Positions 6,194 to 14,380 of a DNA stretch of 21,060 bases are shown piece after piece. The translations under genes were made by a program, and so were the position numbers. The notes beneath the pieces were generated by a model. The model was not told where the DNA came from and searched no databases. It worked only from the letters and a program-made list of their open reading frames with translations. This DNA comes from CAYRPN01 sp964426135 (GTDB lineage Bacteria; Planctomycetota; Phycisphaerae; Phycisphaerales; Phycisphaeraceae). How positions within the stretch are numbered: the first letter of the stretch is position 1; every line of letters begins with the position of its first letter. The stretch is from the NCBI GenBank assembly GCA_964426135.1, contig CAYRPN010000109.1, positions 1-21,060 on the forward strand, read 5' to 3'.

Positions 6194-7153
6194 TCACTTC
6201 AACCGTTCGCGTGCCAGTGCCGCGGCGCCGACGACGCCGGCGTCGTCGCCCAGCGTGCTGGCGAGAATCTTGGCGCTGCGCAGCGTGTGCGGGAAGACGT
6301 GCTCTTCAAAGGACTGGCGAATCCACTTGAGGTAGCGGTCGCCCAGCGCCTCCATCGCGCCGCCGCCGACCACGGCACAGCCGAGGCTCAGCATCGTGAT
6401 CGTGTTGGCGATGGCGATGCCGACGTACTTGGCGCTTTGGCGGACGATCTCGATGGTCAGTTCATCGTCCTGCTTGAGCGCCTGGGCGATGACGCTGGAG
6501 CGGATGGAGTCGAGATTGCCGTCCTCGACCAGCTTGGGGATCACGCTCTTGTGATTGGCGAGGATCAGCGCCTTGAGCGAGTTGGCCATGGCGGTGCGGC
6601 TGGCGCGGTTCTCGAGCGTGCGCACGCCCAGCGGGGCGTCGGCGTCGAGGATGATGTGGCCGATTTCGCCGGCGGTGAAGTTCACGCCGTGGTAAAGCTG
6701 CCCATGCAGCACCAGCCCGCCGCCGATGCCCGTGCCCACGAACACGCCCAGGAGGTCGTCATAATCCCGCGCGGCGCCGGCGACGTGCTCGCCCCAGGTG
6801 CCCACGTTCACGTCGTTGTCCACCGTCACCGGTAGCTTCAGTTGATCGGTCAATGCCTTGGCGAGCGGGTAGTCGCGCCAGCGCAGGTTGACGGCATTGA
6901 TCACCGTGCCCTTGCTGATGTCGATGGCGCCCGGCGCGCCGATGCCCACGCCGCCGATGTCGCTGCGCTTCTTGCCCGCCAGCGAGATCGCCTCGTCGAT
7001 GGTCTTGACGATTCGCTCGATGACGGCCTTGGTGCCTTCCTCGGCTTTGGTCTTCTTCTTCTCCTTGGCAATGACCCTGTGCTTGGCGTCGCACACGCCG
7101 GCCGAGACATTGGTGCCGCCCAGATCAACACCGACGAAGAGCGTTTTAGCCAC
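6194..7153 (-). CDS. ROK-family sugar kinase (glucokinase-like) lacking the usual zinc motif
   Basis: 319-aa ROK family kinase, probably phosphorylating glucose or a related hexose with ATP. The N-terminal VGVDLGGTN binds phosphate, GIGAPGAID is the second glycine motif, and TVDNDVNV carries the catalytic Asp (NDVN). GVFVGTGIGGG and TAGEIGH are conserved. ROK enzymes normally continue after GEIGH with a CxCGxxGCxE zinc-binding loop; here the segment reads DADAPLGVRTLENRAS, with no cysteines. The start is the GTG at 7153, chosen because AAGGAGG (7159-7165) lies 5 nt upstream and because VAKTLFVGVDLGG matches ROK N-termini. A longer frame upstream runs through the promoter. First gene of the minus-strand series. 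Confidence 0.9.
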   Translation of the reverse strand: MAKTLFVGVDLGGTNVSAGVCDAKHRVIAKEKKKTKAEEGTKAVIERIVKTIDEAISLAGKKRSDIGGVGIGAPGAIDISKGTVINAVNLRWRDYPLAKALTDQLKLPVTVDNDVNVGTWGEHVAGAARDYDDLLGVFVGTGIGGGLVLHGQLYHGVNFTAGEIGHIILDADAPLGVRTLENRASRTAMANSLKALILANHKSVIPKLVEDGNLDSIRSSVIAQALKQDDELTIEIVRQSAKYVGIAIANTITMLSLGCAVVGGGAMEALGDRYLKWIRQSFEEHVFPHTLRSAKILASTLGDDAGVVGAAALARERLK

Positions 7154-7158
7154 GGGAG

Positions 7159-7165
7159 CCTCCTT
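7159..7165 (-). promoter_or_regulatory. Ribosome binding site fixing the GTG start of the ROK kinase
   Basis: The minus strand reads AAGGAGG with 5 nt to the GTG at 7153. It is one of the few strong SD sequences in the chromosomal part and decides a non-ATG start. Confidence 0.8.
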
Positions 7166-7190
7166 GCTGAATGTGGCCGCAGTATAGCGA

Positions 7191-7196
7191 AAAGCC
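7191..7196 (-). promoter_or_regulatory. Putative -10 box of the ROK kinase promoter
   Basis: The minus strand carries TATACT 37 bp upstream of the GTG start, matching five of six -10 positions. No good -35 box is found at 16-18 bp, so support is limited. Confidence 0.4.
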
Positions 7197-7262
7197 CGCA
7201 GCGCCCGCGACGGCAGAATTAGAGTTGGGGGACGAATTGCTGGAGCGCAAACGAAATAACTG

Positions 7263-7291
7263 TTGACAGCAAAAATCACTTAGGCTATCGT
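7263..7291 (+). promoter_or_regulatory. Putative sigma-70 promoter of the lipoprotein cassette
   Basis: TTGACA (7263-7268) and TATCGT (7286-7291) are separated by exactly 17 bp. The first ATG lies 55 bp downstream at 7347. The -35 box is perfect and the -10 matches four of six positions. Confidence 0.55.
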
Positions 7292-7346
7292 GAAAAACGC
7301 GGCTCGGGCAAGTTCGCCGGATTTGGGGTATCACCTTAATTTATCC

Positions 7347-7781
7347 ATGAACTATCGGGGCCAAACCATTTTCAGTGTCCTCTTCGTGGGTTGCCTGCTC
7401 ACCGCCGTCGGCTGCGCTTGCCGCCCCGTGATGACCGGCCCGACATTTTTGGCTGTCGGATGTTTCTGCGGCAATCAAGCTTCCTCTGGGAATGGCCCCA
7501 TGGAGGTCGAGGGAGTGGGGTTGATGGCCGGCCCTTTCTACCTATCGCTCGGGTACTTCCAGTTGACCACGGTCGTTGTGCCGGTGGAGGGAAAGGGATC
7601 GCACGTCAAGTTGGATGGAGTCGAACTGGCGACGGGAGAAGTTGCCGAGCAAATCGCGCGTGAACGCGGCGTTGAGTTCTTCAGCACGCCTCCCACTAGT
7701 CGGCGGACAAGACCGTTCTTGTCTCGCGTGCTGAGCAACGAACCCCCAGATTCTTCCTCATCCAAGGAACCTCTCCAATGA
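7347..7781 (+). CDS. Predicted lipoprotein, unknown function
   Basis: 144-aa protein. From the ATG at 7347 the N-terminus is a typical signal peptide: MNYRGQ, a hydrophobic stretch (TIFSVLFVGCLL), then TAVGC, with Cys23 the likely lipidated residue. The mature part is rich in Gly, Val and small residues and has a middle segment (GPFYLSLGYFQLTTVVVPVEGKG, split here only for description) that looks beta-rich. The C-terminus is polar (PPDSSSSKEPLQ). An upstream in-frame GTG (7290) overlaps the -10 box and adds a non-signal leader, so I reject it. Its stop overlaps the next ATG (ATGA, 7778-7781), indicating translational coupling. Family not recognised. Confidence 0.65.
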   Translation: MNYRGQTIFSVLFVGCLLTAVGCACRPVMTGPTFLAVGCFCGNQASSGNGPMEVEGVGLMAGPFYLSLGYFQLTTVVVPVEGKGSHVKLDGVELATGEVAEQIARERGVEFFSTPPTSRRTRPFLSRVLSNEPPDSSSSKEPLQ

Positions 7782-8764
7782 ACCATCAAAAGAAGTCGAA
7801 CTCCACGGCGGAACGCAAATCCAATTTGAGATCGCTAGCATCCCTCTTCCTCTTGATGGCGGCGATGGGTTGTGAAAATGTTCAGCGATCAATGGTCTTC
7901 ACGACCGGCACGACTCTTGGCGTCGAACTGTCCATCAAACCCGAGTCGGATGCTCCCGTCAACATTGTCATCGGGTTTAAGCGGGCGGAGGTCCTGTTCG
8001 ACCCGATCATGGAAGACAAAGACACAGCAAACAACGGCGACCCCGACAAGCGACGCGTTTACGACATCAAGGACAAGGCTCACTCAGTGATCGCGAAACT
8101 CCTAGGCGAAGCTGTTGGCACCGGCGGAAACGCTCAGACAAATGCAAAGGTGGCGGTGGCACAGTGGTTCGCCTCGGGTGACGCGGCGGAAATTCTGGCG
8201 CGGCATCCGGGAATCGTCGCGACCTTGACCAATGATCCGGCGGCGGTGGCACAAGCCGTCTCAACTTCCTTCGCCAGCAAACTGGAGGCAAACGAACTTC
8301 GCGATGCCATGAACTTGGTCAATCCGCTTTACGACGCGCTCAACGAGATGAAATCTCGCGACCCCAAGGCCCTGGAGTATGTCAACGCAATCGACAAGCT
8401 TGCTGAACTCGCGCCAGAATCGTTCACCACTTACCGGTGGGATGGCGACACACTGACCGCCGAAGCGATCCCGGACGATGATGACAAGCCGACCTGGCGT
8501 AAGAATTTCAAGACTGTGATCCAGTACGACGCCGCGCTGGTTGCCAGCGTCGCGGTACTCACGGACGAAAAGATCAAAGGAAATTTCAATTACAAGCCGT
8601 TAGGTGTCGGAGAGTCCAAGCCCGCAACTGAGTCGGATAAGAAAACCCTCTCGGAAGTACTCGCCCTTCTGAAACCCAGACAGCAGGAGGTCCGAAAGGC
8701 ATGGACAACCAATGCATCCCTTGTTGGCGGAATCAAGTACTACTTTTCCCAACTCTTCAAGTAA
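7778..8764 (+). CDS. Predicted lipoprotein, unknown function, coupled to the preceding lipoprotein
   Basis: 328-aa protein. The N-terminus has a basic, polar lead (MNHQKKSNSTAERKSNLR), then a hydrophobic SLASLFLLMAAMGC with Cys32 as the likely lipid attachment. The start of the mature chain (MVFTTGTTLGVELS, then IVIGFKRAEVLFDP) looks like beta-strands, and the remainder (about 90-328) is mostly alpha-helical and charged. No catalytic motif is visible. The ATGA overlap with the upstream lipoprotein suggests they are made together and may form one envelope complex. DNA composition is less GC-rich than the flanking housekeeping genes. Function unknown. Confidence 0.75.
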   Translation: MNHQKKSNSTAERKSNLRSLASLFLLMAAMGCENVQRSMVFTTGTTLGVELSIKPESDAPVNIVIGFKRAEVLFDPIMEDKDTANNGDPDKRRVYDIKDKAHSVIAKLLGEAVGTGGNAQTNAKVAVAQWFASGDAAEILARHPGIVATLTNDPAAVAQAVSTSFASKLEANELRDAMNLVNPLYDALNEMKSRDPKALEYVNAIDKLAELAPESFTTYRWDGDTLTAEAIPDDDDKPTWRKNFKTVIQYDAALVASVAVLTDEKIKGNFNYKPLGVGESKPATESDKKTLSEVLALLKPRQQEVRKAWTTNASLVGGIKYYFSQLFK

Positions 8765-8780
8765 CCACGGAGGCCAATCC

Positions 8781-8987
8781 ATGCCCAATGTGAAACAACC
8801 ATCATCATTCTGCCCCGACCAGGAAAGCCTGGGAAAACCCAAAGCGGCAAACGGTGCGGAACGCCGTCGGGCCTTGCGCTACACGACGGAAACCAAGTGG
8901 CCAGCGGCTGACATTGGTCGTCTCGAACGCATTGACTCATTGACGGAAAACGGATGGAAAATGTGGCGTTGGCAAGCAGAATCCTGA
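8781..8987 (+). CDS. Small hypothetical protein, 68 aa
   Basis: The ATG at 8781 has a clear SD (GGAGG, 8769-8773, 7-nt spacing) and lies 16 bp after the second lipoprotein stop, so it is probably the third gene of that cassette. The protein is hydrophilic, basic in the middle (AERRRALRYTTETKW) and ends in a Trp-rich segment (ENGWKMWRWQAES). No signal or membrane segment. I do not recognise it. Confidence 0.55.
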   Translation: MPNVKQPSSFCPDQESLGKPKAANGAERRRALRYTTETKWPAADIGRLERIDSLTENGWKMWRWQAES

Positions 8988-9048
8988 GAAAGAGAGAACT
9001 CGGTTCGATCCGGAAACCGGCCTGACTTGTGGGATGGATACGCAGGCA

Positions 9049-10488
<1,440 letters not shown>

Positions 10489-10560
10489 GTCGGTGCCTTT
10501 ATCAGCGTGGATGAAGCGGGGTGGATGAAACGGAAAATCCCTGCGTTTCAGGGGGTCGGT

Positions 10561-10589
10561 AGGATAGAGGAAGGCCAAGGGATTGCCAA
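10561..10589 (-). promoter_or_regulatory. Putative sigma-70 promoter of atpD
   Basis: The minus strand reads TTGGCA (10589-10584), a 17-bp spacer, then TATCCT (10566-10561). The start codon follows about 72 bp later. Both boxes match four or five of six positions, implying atpD can be transcribed independently of the peroxiredoxin gene. Confidence 0.5.
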
Positions 10590-10674
10590 GTCGCTGGCGG
10601 TGACGAGATGTCGCAGGCGGAGCCGGGGTCGCAGCCGGGTGGTGGATGCCTCGAACGCCTCGCTGCTTCCGTTG

Positions 10675-11205
10675 TCATTTCAGCGTCGGATCGCCCTTTT
10701 GCCAGTTGCACGGGCAAGGTTCGCCGGTTTGAAGTGCGTCGAGCAGTCGCAGGACTTCGTCGGTGCTCCGGCCGATCATCAGGTCGTTGATCGCCGCGGC
10801 CCGGAGCTTGCCGTGCGGATCGATGAGGAAGGTTCCCCGGAGCGCCACGCCTTTGTCAGCGACGAGGACGCCGTAGTCCATCGCCGTCCGCTTGGTCAGG
10901 TCGGACGCCATTGGAAATTTCATCGCGGCCAGTTTCGGATCGGATTTGCACCAGGCCCTTAGGGCGAGGTGGCTGTCGACGGAGCAGGCCACGAGCTTGC
11001 AGTCGCGTTTCTCAAACTCGCCGGCGGCTTCGTTGAAGGCGGTCAGCTCGGTGGGGCACAGGGGTGAGAACGCCAGCGGATAGAAGATCAGGCAGACCCA
11101 CTTGCCGCGGAAATCCTCCAGGGCGACCTCGGTGAACGAGTCGGTGGCGGCGGCGTAAGCCTTGAGCTTGAAGGAGGGCGCGTTGGAGCCGACTTGGACA
11201 GGCAT
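10675..11205 (-). CDS. Peroxiredoxin, AhpC/TSA-type 2-Cys
   Basis: 176-aa thiol peroxidase that reduces H2O2 and organic peroxides in the cytosol. The peroxidatic site is SPLCPTEL with Cys50, preceded by KWVCLIFYPLAF; the usual FTFVCPTE is here FSPLCPTE. The GTFLIDPHGKLRA segment is typical. Near the C-terminus, GEPCPCNWQKGDPTL holds the likely resolving Cys (164 or 166) just before the conserved Asn-Trp, as in typical 2-Cys AhpC-like enzymes. Length is slightly below AhpC (about 187). The ATG at 11205 fits the conserved N-terminus; the SD is weak. It is upstream of atpD on the same strand but separated by 186 bp and the atpD promoter, so probably a separate unit. No ahpF or reductase is adjacent. 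Confidence 0.92.
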   Translation of the reverse strand: MPVQVGSNAPSFKLKAYAAATDSFTEVALEDFRGKWVCLIFYPLAFSPLCPTELTAFNEAAGEFEKRDCKLVACSVDSHLALRAWCKSDPKLAAMKFPMASDLTKRTAMDYGVLVADKGVALRGTFLIDPHGKLRAAAINDLMIGRSTDEVLRLLDALQTGEPCPCNWQKGDPTLK

Positions 11206-11702
11206 GGTGGTTCCGTTGGTGAATCGGGTTGAGCCGCGTGAACAATGTAGTCATCGGTGCCCCGGTGGGCAATGGTCCGGGCAATGGCCCAGGTGATGGT
11301 CCCTGCCCCGCCTCGGCGAGTGGCCGGCCACTACCCCACCCCTTCAAATTCTCGATCTAAAGCATTATTCGATAAACATTTAGAATTTGACTGCCAAAAA
11401 GGTAGGACACTTTCCGGCCACTGTGTTCTGGTCATGACTCCGAGGGTGAGAAGCCCAGTGAATCGCGGTTCAGCCGGTGCGTCCGTGCCTGCCATGGTGC
11501 TTCCTGTTCTGCCTTGGACCGAGGCGTCGAATCGTCTCGTTGGTGGGGAGGGGGGGGTTGGATGAACGTGGTTCAGTGACGAATCTGTTCAGGAGAGGGG
11601 GCGTAAACCCCGGAACAATACGGGAATTAGGAGGAGCTTGCGGGTAATCGGCGCAAGCCTTTGAAATGATGTGGGTTACGATCCGAGAGAGAGAGGGCGT
11701 TT

Positions 11703-11765
11703 CAGGCCATATCGATTCTGGACGAAAACGGCTGATTCGACGAAACAGGCCCTATCGAATCAGGA
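11703..11765. repeat. Two imperfect 20-bp direct repeats near the end of the phage block
   Basis: CAGGCCATATCGATTCTGGA (11703-11722) and CAGGCCCTATCGAATCAGGA (11746-11765) agree at 17 of 20 bases and start 43 bp apart. Their size and spacing resemble the degenerate end-binding sites of Mu-type transposases, but the same sequence was not seen beside the transposase gene. Confidence 0.5.
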
Positions 11766-11805
11766 ATTTTCGGCCTTGGCAGCGCCAGAATGCGGTTTTG
11801 TGTCC

Positions 11806-11842
11806 GGGTCATCTGGACATCGGACATGGATGACCAGATGAC
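11806..11842 (-). terminator. Hairpin downstream of the tape-measure-like gene
   Basis: GGTCATCTGG and CCAGATGACC form a perfect 10-bp stem with a 17-nt loop, 36 bp beyond the stop codon of the last gene in the phage operon. There is no T tract, so intrinsic termination is doubtful; it may be a processing or binding site. Confidence 0.35.
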
Positions 11843-11877
11843 CAAACCTGACAAGTACCACATATTGCCATCTGTTC

Positions 11878-13482
11878 TCAGTCCTGACGCTTCACATCAG
11901 CCGGTGCCATCGCTGGATTGGTGCCGTGAAGGATGCTGTTGGTGTAGTTGTTGATGATGACTGTGCCCGGGCCGGCAGTTCCCCTTGCGCCGCTGCCTCC
12001 TCTTGCACCGCCGCCGCCAAACAAGCCCTTCAGCAGTTTTCCGCCCGCCCCCTGTAAACCATCAAGCACGTGGTCCATCAGTCCAGGCTCATGTTGATCG
12101 AGCGAATCGAACATCGACGGCCCACGGGTGCCGTCTTCGTTGAAGCGCACCACTTCGCGGCCGCGCGACTCCTCAACGACATCCTGCGACGTGGGCCGGC
12201 CCTGCATCGCGCGTACGCGGTCCCTGGCCTCCTGCGAAGCGTTTTCAACCGTCTGGTCAGAACTGAAAATCGATTTAGCGTTCTTCACCTGCTTCAAGAC
12301 AGGCATGTCGCCAAGCCAGTCAAGGCCCATCGATTTCAGGAATGTGTCGTACTGGACCTTGTTGATATTCCCAGGTGACAGGCCTTCCTGTTCCAGCTTC
12401 AACTGCGCTTCCAGTTCCACCGTGTTCAGCGATGATGCGGCCCATTGACTCCGGCTGGACATGATCTTCGCGATCTCGCCAGCCGGGGCTTTTACGTCGC
12501 GGAGCGCTGCCGCTCGCCTGTCCAGTCCAGCCTGGTCCCGCAGCACTTTGCCGATCGGTCCCATCAGGGATGCTGTCCCTTGTCCGCCGGTCAACTCAGA
12601 AAACTGCCCCGGCGTGATCTCGCCGCGATCCGGCGCGCCCATCAGCAGCGATAGCCGATCCATCGGCTTCATGTCGGCGGTGACGCCCACCTCCGCCAGC
12701 TCGGGCGCGACCGCGCCGCTATCGTCCGTGGCCGTCAATGATCCCAGGAGCGAAGTCATGGGCCTGCCGATCTTCTCTGCGTTCAGCCCTTGGCCGCGTG
12801 CATTGCTCATCAGCGCGAGGATTCGCGGATCGCGGCCCTTCTCGACCATCTCCTGGATCACGTCCGTCGAGAACCCCTCATTCATCAACTGCACTGCGGC
12901 GGACACCGCTTCATCGTCATTGAATCCAAGGTTCGCCCCGATGCTCTGCATCACGTTGAAAGCCTTGGCCCCGCCTACTCCCGTGGCCTTTTGAATCAGC
13001 GCCCCGCGCTGGGCCAGATTCTTCAACTGGTCCCCCGTCAGATTCTCGCGGGCATCCGTCGCGGCAGAGAGGAACTGCACCAGGTTGTTTCGACCTTCGA
13101 CGCCGATCCCTGACTCGGCCGCGATGACGTTGACATCCTTCATCACTTCGTCGGCAGCGTTCCCGCCGATGTTCGCCGCCAATCCGCGAGACAGCTCTGC
13201 AACGCCGCGCATCTTCCCGACTGATTCGTCGATGCGTTTCGAGAGTGCCTCAAGTGCAGTCATCGCTGCACCGATTGCGGCGGCGTAGGACAACATTTGC
13301 TTCGTCGCGCCGATCAGCGATTGCTCTTGACGCTCGGTCGCCGCCGTCGCCTTGTCTGAAGCGCGACTGCCTTGGTCGAACGCCTCGAACATTTTCTTCT
13401 CGGCGTCGGTCAGCTTCTGAATCTTGCCGATGGCCTCGTCCGCGCCGTCAATCGAAACCCGCGTTTTGACTTCATCACCCAT
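11878..13482 (-). CDS. Phage tail tape-measure-like protein (short)
   Basis: 534-aa, helix-rich protein. The N-terminus (VKTRVSIDGADEAIGKIQ, then a long charged helix) is typical of tape-measure proteins, which set tail length and thread through the tail tube. A hydrophobic stretch (SYAAAIGAAMTALEAL, about 65-80) could be a membrane-active segment. The C-terminus is Gly-rich (FGGGGARGGSGARG, about 490-503) and ends in GTVIINNYTNS, a pattern often seen at the end of tail tape measures. It is short for the family (commonly 600-1500 aa), implying a short tail or a reduced gene. The ATG at 13482 is chosen because GGGAGGAGG lies about 9 nt upstream; it overlaps the stop of the previous gene by 8 bp. 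Function is inferred from composition and position. Confidence 0.6.
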   Translation of the reverse strand: MGDEVKTRVSIDGADEAIGKIQKLTDAEKKMFEAFDQGSRASDKATAATERQEQSLIGATKQMLSYAAAIGAAMTALEALSKRIDESVGKMRGVAELSRGLAANIGGNAADEVMKDVNVIAAESGIGVEGRNNLVQFLSAATDARENLTGDQLKNLAQRGALIQKATGVGGAKAFNVMQSIGANLGFNDDEAVSAAVQLMNEGFSTDVIQEMVEKGRDPRILALMSNARGQGLNAEKIGRPMTSLLGSLTATDDSGAVAPELAEVGVTADMKPMDRLSLLMGAPDRGEITPGQFSELTGGQGTASLMGPIGKVLRDQAGLDRRAAALRDVKAPAGEIAKIMSSRSQWAASSLNTVELEAQLKLEQEGLSPGNINKVQYDTFLKSMGLDWLGDMPVLKQVKNAKSIFSSDQTVENASQEARDRVRAMQGRPTSQDVVEESRGREVVRFNEDGTRGPSMFDSLDQHEPGLMDHVLDGLQGAGGKLLKGLFGGGGARGGSGARGTAGPGTVIINNYTNSILHGTNPAMAPADVKRQD

Positions 13483-13888
13483 GCGCCGCCGCCTCCTCCC
13501 TGGTCCGCACGCAATCCACCACAAACCCGTAGGCCCAACGCTCGATCTCCCGGCGATCAAGTCCGGCGGCGGCGAGCGAGTCCGCGCCGTCAATGAGCGC
13601 GACCAGGACGCACTCGCTCAGGTTGTGTTCAAGCGCGATGCCCAGTAGCGTGTGAAAGAGTTTCGGGGTTTCGCGCTGGCCAAGCCTTCGACCGATCCTC
13701 CAGCCAACACGGAGGCGCCGCCAGGCTTCCCGGCAACCGCTTCGCCGGCACATGCCATAGAAGCCCCGCATCATCCGAAGTGAATAGAGCGCCAGCAGCG
13801 GGACAGCCACGATAGCCTGGAGCATCAGCAACGTCAGCGTCCAGGCGAGCGATGCGACCAAGCAGAGGATTCTGAGGCTGGTTCTCAT
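13475..13888 (-). CDS. Predicted membrane protein of the phage block
   Basis: 137-aa protein. Residues about 5-38 are strongly hydrophobic (SLRILCLVASLAWTLTLLML and continuing AIVAVPLLALYSLRMM), enough for one long or two short membrane helices. The rest is basic (RRLRVGWRIGRRLGQRE) followed by a helical, acidic C-terminal region. It starts within the stop of the gene upstream (ATGA, 13885-13888) and its stop overlaps the tape-measure start, so all three are translationally coupled. A holin-like role or tail-assembly role is possible, but nothing in the sequence proves either. Family not recognised. Confidence 0.65.
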   Translation of the reverse strand: MRTSLRILCLVASLAWTLTLLMLQAIVAVPLLALYSLRMMRGFYGMCRRSGCREAWRRLRVGWRIGRRLGQRETPKLFHTLLGIALEHNLSECVLVALIDGADSLAAAGLDRREIERWAYGFVVDCVRTREEAAAHG

Positions 13889-14298
13889 GGTGTTTGCCGC
13901 AAGGCTTCCTCTGCGTACACGGGCCTGAACTTGGAGGCGAACCGATAGAGCGCCGACTTCGACACCTGCACGCCGCGATTCTCCAGAAGCGCAAGCACGT
14001 CTAAGCCGTCTTTGCCGGGCAATGTCATAAGTTCGCAGGCGGCTTCCAATGCCGTCCGTTCAACTTTGAGTAGGCCGCACCGCCTGATCTGACCAGAGAG
14101 ATGAAGGCGATCCAGCGCTCGTGCAACCGTGCTGCGCGGATCGGTCCTGACTGCATCACGCGGCGTCACCAGCGCGAGCAGGTCCGTGACCTGTCGACGC
14201 ATCGCGCTGACTTCGCCGGCGATCGCGTCCATCGCGGCATTCATCCGGGCGAGCATCGACTCCACGGAGTCGGTCGGATTGGTCGGTTCAGGCGTCAT
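13885..14298 (-). CDS. Small coiled-coil/HTH protein, weakly Mu gp27-like
   Basis: 137-aa protein. Residues about 10-45 form a likely coiled coil (SVESMLARMNAAMDAIAGEV and MRRQVTDLLALV). The C-terminal part, about 75-130, is helical and contains VLALLENRGVQVSKSALYRF, which reads like a DNA-binding helix-turn-helix and resembles the motif near the C-terminus of Mu gp27-type (DUF3486, small terminase-like) proteins. That resemblance is by eye only. It lies 82 bp after the capsid gene and overlaps the next gene by ATGA. A DNA-packaging or regulatory role is possible; in Mu, however, gp27 precedes terminase and portal genes, which are missing here. Confidence 0.65.
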   Translation of the reverse strand: MTPEPTNPTDSVESMLARMNAAMDAIAGEVSAMRRQVTDLLALVTPRDAVRTDPRSTVARALDRLHLSGQIRRCGLLKVERTALEAACELMTLPGKDGLDVLALLENRGVQVSKSALYRFASKFRPVYAEEALRQTP

Positions 14299-14325
14299 TC
14301 GAATCGGTCTCGAAGGCTGTTCAAA

Positions 14326-14347
14326 CCGGGCCTTGAATCAGGCCCGG
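14326..14347 (-). terminator. GC hairpin after the capsid gene, possible attenuator
   Basis: On the minus strand CCGGGCC, an 8-nt loop, GGCCCGG then TTTGAA, starting 34 bp after the capsid stop codon. The stem is strong but the T run is short, so it may reduce rather than stop transcription into the distal genes, or protect the capsid mRNA. Confidence 0.45.
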
Positions 14348-14380
14348 ATGTGAAGAGTCCTCGACCTTCAAGAGCGTGGA

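Larger units (their letters stand above)
11206..11877. other. Gene-free junction between chromosomal genes and phage block
   Basis: No convincing gene in 672 bp. The first part is GC-rich with imperfect repeats of GGGCAATGGTCC type (about 11268-11310). An AT-rich patch follows, with an 8-bp inverted repeat CAAATTCT/AGAATTTG (11345-11352 and 11382-11389). Later features are the inverted repeat GCTTGCG/CGCAAGC (11636-11658), a pair of 20-bp direct repeats (11703, 11746) and a hairpin (11806-11842). The phage-derived element probably ends within this stretch; I cannot fix the exact end. Confidence 0.5.

Noticed and set aside
5891..6835. Long + strand frames through the repeats with LCPFVPLSL-type periodic peptides
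   Set aside because: They are translations of octamer DNA and the antisense of the ROK kinase; the 8-residue period follows directly from the 8-bp repeat.
8995..9025. Small CCGG-aaa-CCGG hairpin between the 68-aa gene and atpD as a shared terminator
   Set aside because: Stem of only 4 bp (or an imperfect longer one) and no T tract on either strand.
11257..11565. 102-aa + strand frame in the junction region
   Set aside because: No SD, no recognisable domain, biased composition and weak codon pattern.
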